Source: Tenacibaculum pelagium (lineage in GTDB: Bacteria; Bacteroidota; Bacteroidia; Flavobacteriales; Flavobacteriaceae). Taken from it: a stretch of DNA of 64,000 nt. Shown piece after piece: positions 44,656 through 51,930 of the stretch. Position numbers and translations under genes: made by a program. Position 1 is the stretch's first letter. Each line of letters begins with the position of its first letter. Under the pieces are notes generated by a model. That model ran no database searches and was not told the DNA's origin. It saw only the letters and a list, made by a program, of their open reading frames with translations. Location: contig NZ_JACGLS010000001.1 in NCBI RefSeq assembly GCF_014062345.1, forward strand, positions 434,001-498,000, in the 5' to 3' direction.

Positions 44656-46134
44656 TTGGAAGAAGAATACATTAGACTTGTTTTTGGTTTAAAACTAAAA
44701 CAAATACGAACCGATAAAAACCTATCACTCTTTGGATTAGCCAAACTAACAGGCTTATCTAAATCGTATTTAAATGAAATTGAAAAAGGAAAAAAATACC
44801 CTAAAACAGATAAAATTGTAATTCTTTCTGAAAAACTAGAGGTTCCTTACGACCATTTAGTTTCTTTAAAACTTGATAAGAACCTTGCCCCTATCGGTGA
44901 AATTTTGCAATCTAAAATTTTAAAAGAAATTCCTTTAGAGTTATTCGGCATTAAAGAAAACAACTTAATTGATATTGTTGCCAATGCTCCAGCTAAAGTA
45001 AACGCCTTTATAAGTACGATTATAAAAATTTCTCAAAATTATAATTTAACTAAAGAAAGTTTCTTCTTAGCTTCTTTACGATCTTACCAAGAAGCCCACA
45101 ATAATTATTTTGAAGATATTGAAAACAATGCCGTTGCTTTTGCAAAAGCATACCACATCAACCTTGAAAACCCTATTAAATATAAAGATTTAGAAGATAT
45201 TTTAATTGAAGAATATGGATATACCATAAATAAAGAGGAGCTATCTAAACATCAAAAGTTATCAGAATTAAGAAACATCTTTATTCCTAAAAATAAGACG
45301 CTACTTATTTATAATAATATCAACGAAGCTCAAAAAACCTTTATCTATGCAAAAGAAATAGCCTATAACTATTTAAATATTGAGAATAGATTATATACTT
45401 TTCCTTGGATTAAGTTTGAAAGTTTTGACCAAGTTTTAAATAATTTCATTGCTTCTTATTTTGCAGGAGCATTAATCATCCCAAAGGATAATATTACGAA
45501 GAAACTGACTCATTTATTTTCGCAACAAGAATGGCAACCGATTCAACTACATAAAATTATAAAAAGCTTTAATTGCTCAGATGAAACTTTTTACCAACGC
45601 TTAACCAACATATTACCTAAGTTTTTTAATATTAAAAACTTGTTCTTTTTACGTTTTACACATAAAGAAAACTCCCCTATTTTTAAACTAACAAAAGAGC
45701 TACACATTACACAACAACAGGCTCCACACGCAAATAGAAATAATGAGCATTATTGTAGACGATGGGTTTCTTTAAAAACTATTAATAACTTAGAGGAAGT
45801 TTCTGAAAAAAAATCAGCATACGGAATTCAAATATCTTCTTACGAAAACTCTAAGAACGAATATTTAGTTCTTTCTGCCGCTACTTCCGATCCTTTTAAA
45901 GAAAAAATAAATCGTAGTGTTAGTTTAGGTATGCTACTATCACCACACTTAAAAAAGAAACTTCAGTTTTTAAAAGAGGATACTTTTAAAAAGAAAACAG
46001 TAGGTGTTACCTGCGAATCTTGCAACATTCAAAACTGTAAAGAACGTGTTGCTGAACCTAGGGTTTTAAATAAAGAATTAAGAAACAAGGAAATTGAAAA
46101 AGCAGTAGAAAACATCATACAATCCTATAGCTAA
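44656..46134 (+). CDS. RamB/ScfR-type XRE regulator with DUF2083
   Basis: This is a 492-residue protein starting at TTG, 27 bp after the -7 box. An XRE helix-turn-helix occupies the N-terminus (LKQIRTDKNLSLFGLAKLTG, SKSYLNEIEKGKKYPK). An IrrE-like middle and a DUF2083 C-terminus follow, with the conserved CESCNIQNCKERVAEP Cys cluster (about residues 450-465). Actinobacterial RamB, of the same architecture, controls aceA/aceB. Divergence from aceB here supports control of the glyoxylate bypass, possibly sensing an acyl-CoA. The evidence for the target is positional. Confidence 0.9.
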   Translation: MEEEYIRLVFGLKLKQIRTDKNLSLFGLAKLTGLSKSYLNEIEKGKKYPKTDKIVILSEKLEVPYDHLVSLKLDKNLAPIGEILQSKILKEIPLELFGIKENNLIDIVANAPAKVNAFISTIIKISQNYNLTKESFFLASLRSYQEAHNNYFEDIENNAVAFAKAYHINLENPIKYKDLEDILIEEYGYTINKEELSKHQKLSELRNIFIPKNKTLLIYNNINEAQKTFIYAKEIAYNYLNIENRLYTFPWIKFESFDQVLNNFIASYFAGALIIPKDNITKKLTHLFSQQEWQPIQLHKIIKSFNCSDETFYQRLTNILPKFFNIKNLFFLRFTHKENSPIFKLTKELHITQQQAPHANRNNEHYCRRWVSLKTINNLEEVSEKKSAYGIQISSYENSKNEYLVLSAATSDPFKEKINRSVSLGMLLSPHLKKKLQFLKEDTFKKKTVGVTCESCNIQNCKERVAEPRVLNKELRNKEIEKAVENIIQSYS

Positions 46135-46194
46135 ACACCTTGTTTTCTACACTGTTTTTCTTATTTTAGCAATCGCAAAAACAAATAACTCACA

Positions 46195-47823
46195 ATGGAT
46201 CTTAACTTCAATAAAAACGAAGACCACAATAAACTTTTAGCATCAGATTTACGTACACGCTTTGCCAAAGTAAAATTAGGTGGCGGACAAAAACGTATTG
46301 ATAAACATCACGAAAAAGGAAAATTAACTGCAAGAGAACGAATAGACTATCTTTTAGATAATGACTCTAAATCTATAGAAATTGGAGCTTTTGCTGGAGA
46401 TGAAATGTACAAAGAGCACGGAGGATGCCCTTCTGGTGGAGTTGTAGTTAAAATAGGATATGTTAGCGGAAAGCAATGTATTGTTGTTGCCAATGATGCA
46501 ACCGTAAAAGCTGGAGCTTGGTTTCCAATTACTGGAAAAAAGAATTTAAGAGCTCAAGAAATATCTATAGAAAATAAACTTCCAATTATTTACTTGGTAG
46601 ATTCTGCGGGTGTTTATTTACCAATGCAAGATGAAATTTTCCCTGACAAAGAACACTTTGGAAGAATTTTTAGAAACAATGCAGTAATGAGTAGTATGGG
46701 AATTACGCAAATTTCTGCCGTTATGGGAAGCTGCGTTGCAGGTGGTGCTTACTTACCAATTATGAGTGACGAAGCTTTAATTGTTGATAAAACAGGTAGT
46801 ATTTTCTTAGCTGGTAGTTATTTAGTTAAAGCCGCTATTGGAGAAAGTATAGATAACGAAACTCTTGGAGGTGCAACTACACATTGTGAAATTTCTGGAG
46901 TTACCGATTATAAATCTAAAGATGATAAAGATGCTTTAGATACCATTAAAAATTTAATGGATAAAATTGGAGGTTACGACAAAGCTGGATTTAATAGAAA
47001 AGAGTCTTTTCCTCCAAAAGAAAATGAAGAAGATATTTTTGGAATTCTTCCAAGAGAAAGAAATGCGCAATACGACATGTTAGAGATTATTAATCGTCTG
47101 GTTGATAATTCTGAATTTGAACAATACAAAGAAGGTTACGGGCAAACAATTATAACTGGTTACGGACGTATAGATGGATGGGCAGTTGGTATTGTTGCCA
47201 ATCAACGAAAATTGGTGAAAACTAAAAAAGGAGAAATGCAATTTGGTGGAGTTATCTATAATGACTCTGCTGATAAAGCAACTCGTTTTATTGCGAATTG
47301 TAATCAGAAAAAAATACCGTTAGTATTCTTACAAGATGTTACTGGGTTTATGGTAGGTTCTAAATCTGAACACGGAGGAATTATAAAAGACGGAGCTAAA
47401 ATGGTAAATGCTGTTAGTAACTCTGTGGTACCTAAATTCACAATCGTTATTGGAAACTCTTACGGTGCAGGAAATTATGCTATGTGCGGTAAAGCTTACG
47501 ACCCTAGGCTAATTGCTGCATGGCCAAGTGCAGAGTTAGCTGTAATGAGTGGTAATTCAGCAGCTAAAGTTTTATTACAAATAGAAACTGCATCATTAAA
47601 AAAGAAAGGCGAAGAAATTACTCCTGAAAAAGAAGCTGAGTTATTCGATAAAATAAAATCACGTTACGATAATCAAATCTCTCCTTATTACGCAGCTGCA
47701 AGAATTTGGACAGATGGAGTTATCAATCCGTTAGATACAAGAACTTGGATTTCTATGGGAATTGAAGCTGCAGACCATGCTCCGATAGAAAAGAAGTTTA
47801 ACTTAGGTGTTATTCAAGTATAA
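46195..47823 (+). CDS. Acyl-CoA carboxylase beta (carboxyltransferase) subunit
   Basis: This is a 542-residue biotin-dependent carboxyltransferase. Two crotonase-like halves are visible: GKLTARERIDYLLD near the start, oxyanion-hole motifs GSCVAGGAYLPIMSD (about residues 178-192) and GNSYGAGNYAMCGKAYDPRL (about 420-440). The fit is to methylcrotonyl-/propionyl-CoA carboxylase beta subunits of 530-560 residues. No alpha subunit is adjacent. It lies 60 bp after the regulator and may use the same acyl-CoA network as the glyoxylate genes. Confidence 0.9.
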   Translation: MDLNFNKNEDHNKLLASDLRTRFAKVKLGGGQKRIDKHHEKGKLTARERIDYLLDNDSKSIEIGAFAGDEMYKEHGGCPSGGVVVKIGYVSGKQCIVVANDATVKAGAWFPITGKKNLRAQEISIENKLPIIYLVDSAGVYLPMQDEIFPDKEHFGRIFRNNAVMSSMGITQISAVMGSCVAGGAYLPIMSDEALIVDKTGSIFLAGSYLVKAAIGESIDNETLGGATTHCEISGVTDYKSKDDKDALDTIKNLMDKIGGYDKAGFNRKESFPPKENEEDIFGILPRERNAQYDMLEIINRLVDNSEFEQYKEGYGQTIITGYGRIDGWAVGIVANQRKLVKTKKGEMQFGGVIYNDSADKATRFIANCNQKKIPLVFLQDVTGFMVGSKSEHGGIIKDGAKMVNAVSNSVVPKFTIVIGNSYGAGNYAMCGKAYDPRLIAAWPSAELAVMSGNSAAKVLLQIETASLKKKGEEITPEKEAELFDKIKSRYDNQISPYYAAARIWTDGVINPLDTRTWISMGIEAADHAPIEKKFNLGVIQV

Positions 47824-47846
47824 ATAAAACAACAGCATCTTTAGCT

Positions 47847-49844
47847 ATGAATAAAAAAATTATATGGGCGATAGTTATCTTCCTTTTTGGATTTATTCTT
47901 TATCAAACGTATATTTTTACATTAGCTGATGAAGACAATATCAATCCTATATATCTTATACCTAAAGATGCTGCAATTATTTTACAAACCGAAAGACCAA
48001 TTGATACTTGGGATGAAGTAAATTCCAGCCCAATATGGCATCATTTTAGAACTAATCATTACTTTAAAGAAGCCACAAAAAATCTTGATGGATTTAATAA
48101 ACTTTTCAAAGACCAAAAAGAAGTTATAGATTTTATTGGCGAAAGAGATTTATTAATTTCAATACATACTTACAAGCCAAAAAAATATGGTTTATTATAT
48201 GTCGTAGATCTTCAAAAATTATCAAAACTTCGCTTTTTAAAGAGTGCTATCCAAAAACTTACGGACAATAATTTTAAAGTTACTCAAAGAAAATATAGAG
48301 AGCATGAAATTATAGAACTCTACAATAAAAAAGATAGAGAAACGCTATACTTAAGCTTTGTAAAAAACCAATTAATAGCTTCTTATACGCATGTGTTAGT
48401 TGAACAATCTATAGACCAATACAAAACGCCAACTATTGGTAGAGATCTTAATTTTATTGAAGTAAAAAAAGAAACCGATACAGATGGTTTTTTTAATGTA
48501 TATGTACAATATCAGTACTTAGATGTATATTTATCTTGCTTTACAAATCCAAATAATCTTAAAGACTTTAAAAACGTAAAAGACGCTTTATTTTATTCTG
48601 GTTTCGACATTTCTATTATAGAAGGTGTTACTTTACAAGCTGTAGGTTATACAAACGTAAATCAAACTCCTCAAAGTTTTTTAAAAGCGATTCAGAAATC
48701 TGGAAAAGGAAAGCGATCTATCGCTAAAATTGCTCCTAGAAACACATCCCTTTACCTTAGTTTTGCTTTTGAGAGTTTTGAAGAATTCCACAATAATCTT
48801 GATGAATTAGAAAAAGAGAATCCTTCTACATTTGAAAGCTACACCAATCAAATTAATGAAATAGAGAAACAATTAAATATTGATTTTAAAAAACATATTT
48901 ATAGTTGGATTGGTAATGAGATTGGTTTGTTACATTTTAACTCTGAGCTTTCTAGAAATAAAAAAGACATTGCTGCTGTAATAAAGGCTGATGACATTGA
49001 TGACGCAAAAGAAAACCTTCAACATATACTTTCAAAAATAAAAGAAAACACTCCTTTGAAATTTAAGCAAATAAACTACAAAGGGTTTCCAATACATTAT
49101 TTCGATTTAAAAGGATTTTTTAAAATGTTAGCAGGTAATACGTTTGCTAAAATGGAGAAACCGTATTTTACAATTATTGATGATTTTGTAATATTTAGTA
49201 GTAGTCCAAATACATTAAAAGAGATCATCAATAATAATTTAATAAACTACACTTTATCAGAATCTGAAAGATTCGATGACTTTAATTATCATTTCGAAAA
49301 TAAATCTAGCGTCTTTGCATATGCCGAAACTGCCAACTCTTATAATGATTTATTAAGCTTATTAGATACTAAAACAAAACAACAGCTAAGAAGTAATAAA
49401 AACTATTTCAATTCTTTTTCTCAAGTAGGGATACAACTTATATCCACTGGAGATTTATTTAAAAGTAACATTACTCTTTCTTACCAATCTCCTGAAGAAT
49501 TAGCTATTCATCAGAAAAAAGAAACCGCATTAAAAAAAGAACTGTATAAAAAATTGATTCCAGAAAAAGATTCAATCATTAAAGAAACATCTGAAACAAT
49601 TTTTAACATACAAGCTATTCATCCTTCAGATTTAAGCGCAAAAGAGTATAAAGAGTATTACGATAATAAAAAATTAAAATTTAACGTTGAGTTAGATAAC
49701 GGAACTTTAGATGGTGATTTTAAACTATATTATCCTAGCGGTAATTTAAAACTTAAAGGACAGTTTAAAAACGGAAAACAATCTGGCACTTGGCGTGCTT
49801 ATAGTGACGATAAAGGAAAACAAATTTTCAAGAAAAGATTTTAA
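47847..49844 (+). CDS. Membrane-anchored DUF3352-like protein with MORN tail
   Basis: This is a 665-residue protein with one N-terminal membrane helix (IIWAIVIFLFGFILYQTYIF). A large extracytoplasmic region starts IYLIPKDAAIILQTERP, a pattern like DUF3352 proteins with PxDA near the N-terminus. The final ~50 residues are MORN-like: NGTLDGDFKLYYPSGNLKLKG and GKQSGTWRAY. No enzymatic motif is visible. It follows the carboxylase by 23 bp and may be in the same transcript, but I see no functional link. Confidence 0.72.
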   Translation: MNKKIIWAIVIFLFGFILYQTYIFTLADEDNINPIYLIPKDAAIILQTERPIDTWDEVNSSPIWHHFRTNHYFKEATKNLDGFNKLFKDQKEVIDFIGERDLLISIHTYKPKKYGLLYVVDLQKLSKLRFLKSAIQKLTDNNFKVTQRKYREHEIIELYNKKDRETLYLSFVKNQLIASYTHVLVEQSIDQYKTPTIGRDLNFIEVKKETDTDGFFNVYVQYQYLDVYLSCFTNPNNLKDFKNVKDALFYSGFDISIIEGVTLQAVGYTNVNQTPQSFLKAIQKSGKGKRSIAKIAPRNTSLYLSFAFESFEEFHNNLDELEKENPSTFESYTNQINEIEKQLNIDFKKHIYSWIGNEIGLLHFNSELSRNKKDIAAVIKADDIDDAKENLQHILSKIKENTPLKFKQINYKGFPIHYFDLKGFFKMLAGNTFAKMEKPYFTIIDDFVIFSSSPNTLKEIINNNLINYTLSESERFDDFNYHFENKSSVFAYAETANSYNDLLSLLDTKTKQQLRSNKNYFNSFSQVGIQLISTGDLFKSNITLSYQSPEELAIHQKKETALKKELYKKLIPEKDSIIKETSETIFNIQAIHPSDLSAKEYKEYYDNKKLKFNVELDNGTLDGDFKLYYPSGNLKLKGQFKNGKQSGTWRAYSDDKGKQIFKKRF

Positions 49845-49900
49845 TTGTAAATATTTATGGCTTTGTTTACATTTGCCATTACGAAATAAAATAACAAGAA

Positions 49901-50617
49901 ATGGGTAGAGCATTTGAATTTAGGAAAGCAAGAAAAATGAAGCGTTGGTCGGCGATGGCAAAAACATTTACCAGAATTGGTAAAGACATTGTTATGGCGG
50001 TTAAAGATGGTGGTCCTAATCCAGAAACTAACTCTCGTTTAAGAGCTGTAATACAAAATGCTAAGGCTGCCAACATGCCTAAAGACAATGTTGCGCGTGC
50101 TATAAAAAAAGCAACAGATAAAGACACTGCTAACTATAAAGAAACCTTATTTGAGGGATATGCACCTCATGGAATTGCAGTAGTTGTAGAAACAGCAACC
50201 GATAACAATAACAGAACTGTTGCCAATATTCGTGCAGCTTTTAATAAGTGTGATGGTAATTTAGGAACTTCTGGTTCGGTAGTTTTTATGTTCGACCATG
50301 TATGTAACTTTAGAATTAGCGAAGAAAGTTTAAAAATGGATTTAGAAGAGTTCGAATTAGAAATGATTGAATTCGAAGTTGAAGAAGTTTTTAAAGATGA
50401 AGATGGTATTTTAATCTATGCTCCTTTTGAGCAAAATGGTTCTATTCAAAAATATTTAGAAGATAATAATATTGAAATTTTATCTTCTGAGTTTGAAAGA
50501 ATCCCTACTACAACAACAAAACTTACCGAAGAGCAACAAGCTGATGTTGAAAAGCTTTTAGAAAAACTAGAAGAAGACGATGATGTGAATAATGTTTACC
50601 ACTCTTTAGAGATGTAG
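49901..50617 (+). CDS. yebC: YebC/PmpR family protein
   Basis: This is a 238-residue protein with the family start MGRAFEFRKARKMKRWSAMAK and GKDIVMAVKDGGPNPETN, NMPKDNVARAIKKA and EGYAPHGIAVVVE. YebC proteins act as DNA-binding regulators or, in recent work, help translating ribosomes through proline-rich stretches. It has the flavobacterial YebC length and ends at a UUCG-looped terminator. Confidence 0.92.
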   Translation: MGRAFEFRKARKMKRWSAMAKTFTRIGKDIVMAVKDGGPNPETNSRLRAVIQNAKAANMPKDNVARAIKKATDKDTANYKETLFEGYAPHGIAVVVETATDNNNRTVANIRAAFNKCDGNLGTSGSVVFMFDHVCNFRISEESLKMDLEEFELEMIEFEVEEVFKDEDGILIYAPFEQNGSIQKYLEDNNIEILSSEFERIPTTTTKLTEEQQADVEKLLEKLEEDDDVNNVYHSLEM

Positions 50618-50644
50618 AAAGTTTTTATTTCTAATAAACTAATT

Positions 50645-50669
50645 AAGCGGACTTCGGTTCGCTTTTCTT
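50645..50669 (+). terminator. Terminator of yebC
   Basis: AAGCGGAC-TTCG-GTTCGCTT is an eight-pair stem (one G-T) with a stable C(UUCG)G tetraloop and a following T-rich tract. Confidence 0.85.
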
Positions 50670-50726
50670 TTGCTTATATTCTTCATTCTACAATTTAATT
50701 TTTTCTGGAATTATTATATTTACCAA

Positions 50727-50954
50727 ATGATAAAAAAAATATTTGGTGTTTTCTTAATTTTATTAGGTACACTTCTTTTAGGTATATTATTATTGTCAAT
50801 TCCTGATTTTTTTGGATACTGCATTTTATTAACTAGTTCATTTCCTTCTGAAAACTTCATTAAAGGTGTTGTAGGTATTAGTTTTATAATCATTTTCTCT
50901 TTATTATGTTTCTTGTCATTTCGTTTTGGAATTAGATTGATAAAAAAGAAATAA
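50727..50954 (+). CDS. Small two-helix membrane protein
   Basis: This is a 75-residue protein from the ATG at 50727 (an upstream ATG at 50670 overlaps a terminator-proximal AT stretch and lacks family support). Two hydrophobic segments are visible: FGVFLILLGTLLLGILLLSI and GVVGISFIIIFSLLCFLSF, ending in a basic RLIKKK tail. A terminator hairpin follows at 50980. It lies 114 bp upstream of the GG-leader peptide gene; whether it is a partner (for example immunity) is pure speculation. Confidence 0.6.
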   Translation: MIKKIFGVFLILLGTLLLGILLLSIPDFFGYCILLTSSFPSENFIKGVVGISFIIIFSLLCFLSFRFGIRLIKKK

Positions 50955-50979
50955 CTACAGTTATTTGTTAATTTTAGTT

Positions 50980-51003
50980 AAGTAAGGTTCTGCCTTACTT
51001 TTA
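50980..51003 (+). terminator. Terminator of the small membrane protein gene
   Basis: AAGTAAGG-TTCTG-CCTTACTT is a perfect eight-pair stem followed by TT-rich sequence. Confidence 0.75.
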
Positions 51004-51040
51004 TTACGGTTTTTTCTTATCATTCTTATTTTTTACTTTT

Positions 51041-51048
51041 TAGATTTG
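51041..51048 (+). promoter_or_regulatory. -7 box of the GG-leader peptide gene
   Basis: TAGATTTG fits TAnnTTTG, 20 bp upstream of the ATG at 51069. Confidence 0.65.
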
Positions 51049-51068
51049 AGAAATTTAAAACTCATATT

Positions 51069-51233
51069 ATGTTAAAGAACATTTTAAAATTAGGTTCAAC
51101 TTTGAACAAAAATGAACAGCAATCAATTAAAGGGGGTAATAATAATGACTGCGATGGTTGTTATGACAGATATGGCATATGCGTACCTTTTTCAGAGATG
51201 TTTGAAATCCCTGAATCTTGTGATAATTATTAA
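51069..51233 (+). CDS. Double-glycine-leader peptide, bacteriocin/RiPP precursor-like
   Basis: This is a 54-residue ORF with its own promoter and terminator. The first part, MLKNILKLGSTLNKNEQQ, then SIKGG, has the layout of a ComC/bacteriocin-type leader: a short amphipathic helix with Leu at intervals and a GG processing site (residues 22-23). The ~31-residue core after GG is acidic and has four cysteines (in DCDGC, GIC and ESC) plus several Tyr and aromatic residues. Leaders of this form are known on Bacteroidota natural-product precursors exported by peptidase-containing ABC transporters. No transporter or modifying enzyme lies in the window. It may be a bacteriocin, a signal or a modified peptide; the activity is unknown. 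Confidence 0.75.
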   Translation: MLKNILKLGSTLNKNEQQSIKGGNNNDCDGCYDRYGICVPFSEMFEIPESCDNY

Positions 51234-51242
51234 CTTATTTAT

Positions 51243-51268
51243 AAGCGAGCTTCGGTTCGCTTTTTTTT
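51243..51268 (+). terminator. Terminator of the GG-leader peptide gene
   Basis: AAGCGAGC-TTCG-GTTCGCTT is an eight-pair stem (one G-T) with a C(UUCG)G loop and a T-run. It is nearly the same hairpin as after yebC. Confidence 0.88.
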
Positions 51269-51286
51269 CATCCTTCATTCTACTGT

Positions 51287-51430
51287 TTAAAAATGTTTAT
51301 CTAATATTTCAGTTGCTTCCCAACATTCATTGCAAAACCAATTTGCATCTTCTTGATCTTGCCTCATCTTTTCTATATCAAAATTCTTTTGACAACATTC
51401 ACATTTTTGTAATTCTTTATTTCTACTCAT
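51287..51430 (-). CDS. Small Cys-rich (zinc-ribbon-like) protein
   Basis: This is a 47-residue protein read on the minus strand, from the ATG at 51430 to the TAA at 51287-51289. It starts MSRNKELQKCECCQKNF and contains a second Cys pair in WFCNECWEA. Two C-x(2)-C-type pairs about 20 residues apart form a plausible zinc ribbon. It converges with the GG-leader peptide gene over 53 bp that hold that gene's terminator. No named family is recognised. Confidence 0.65.
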   Translation of the reverse strand: MSRNKELQKCECCQKNFDIEKMRQDQEDANWFCNECWEATEILDKHF

Positions 51431-51693
51431 AATTCTACAGTTTTGTAACTACTTAAAGTTACTCTGCTACTCTATTTTAAACTCCTCTTTGGCTTTTCAT
51501 TTCAAAAGAAAATCTTTCTCTTTTTTAATATTAATAACCAACACAAAAACCTTCTACCTATAGAGAGTTTCCATAATCAAAATTCTTAAAATCAGTTAAT
51601 TAAGTTATAATATTTAGTTAAACAAGGTGTAAACATGTAACATAACTACATGAAATACTGTCTATTAAGCATAACCACCTAAAACTATTTATT

Positions 51694-51810
51694 ATGATAA
51701 GCAACAGAACAATTAGAAGATTAAAAGATTTAACCGCACATTCTAAAAAAATAATTTGGAATAGCAGAAGAAATTACAATCACAGATACAGAATTACATT
51801 ATTTAGTTAA
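51694..51810 (+). CDS. Uncertain 38-residue basic ORF, possibly eroded
   Basis: The ORF MISNRTIRRLKDLTAHSKKI continues to ITLFS. A +1 frame shared by its 3' half (AEEITITDTELHYLVNQ) runs past its stop and reads more like protein than the ORF itself. This suggests either a frameshifted remnant or a chance ORF. The bases 51431-51693 before it are AT-rich with no other feature that I can support. Confidence 0.28.
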   Translation: MISNRTIRRLKDLTAHSKKIIWNSRRNYNHRYRITLFS

Positions 51811-51901
51811 CCAAGTAGTATTTTGTTTTACATGTAAGCGTTTTAAGTTGATTTAATTATTCAGTTTATCATAATTATAGTACAAATAAACTCCAATAAA
51901 A

Positions 51902-51925
51902 AAAATCCAGCAATTGCTGGATTTT
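51902..51925. terminator. Bidirectional terminator at the end of the VWA gene
   Basis: AAAATCCAGCAA/TTGCTGGATTTT is a perfect palindrome with A- and T-tracts, 6 bp after the VWA stop on the minus strand. Confidence 0.85.
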
Positions 51926-51930
51926 CTATT

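Noticed and set aside
50670..50726. Upstream start for the small membrane protein
   Set aside because: The extra residues would extend the first helix awkwardly, and the ATG at 50727 gives a conventional basic N-terminus (MIKK).
51112..51432. A longer plus-strand ORF of 106 codons overlapping the GG-leader peptide gene
   Set aside because: It runs through the terminator and over the Cys-pair gene on the other strand, has a random residue make-up and no promoter of its own. The 54-residue frame has a coding-like leader and core.
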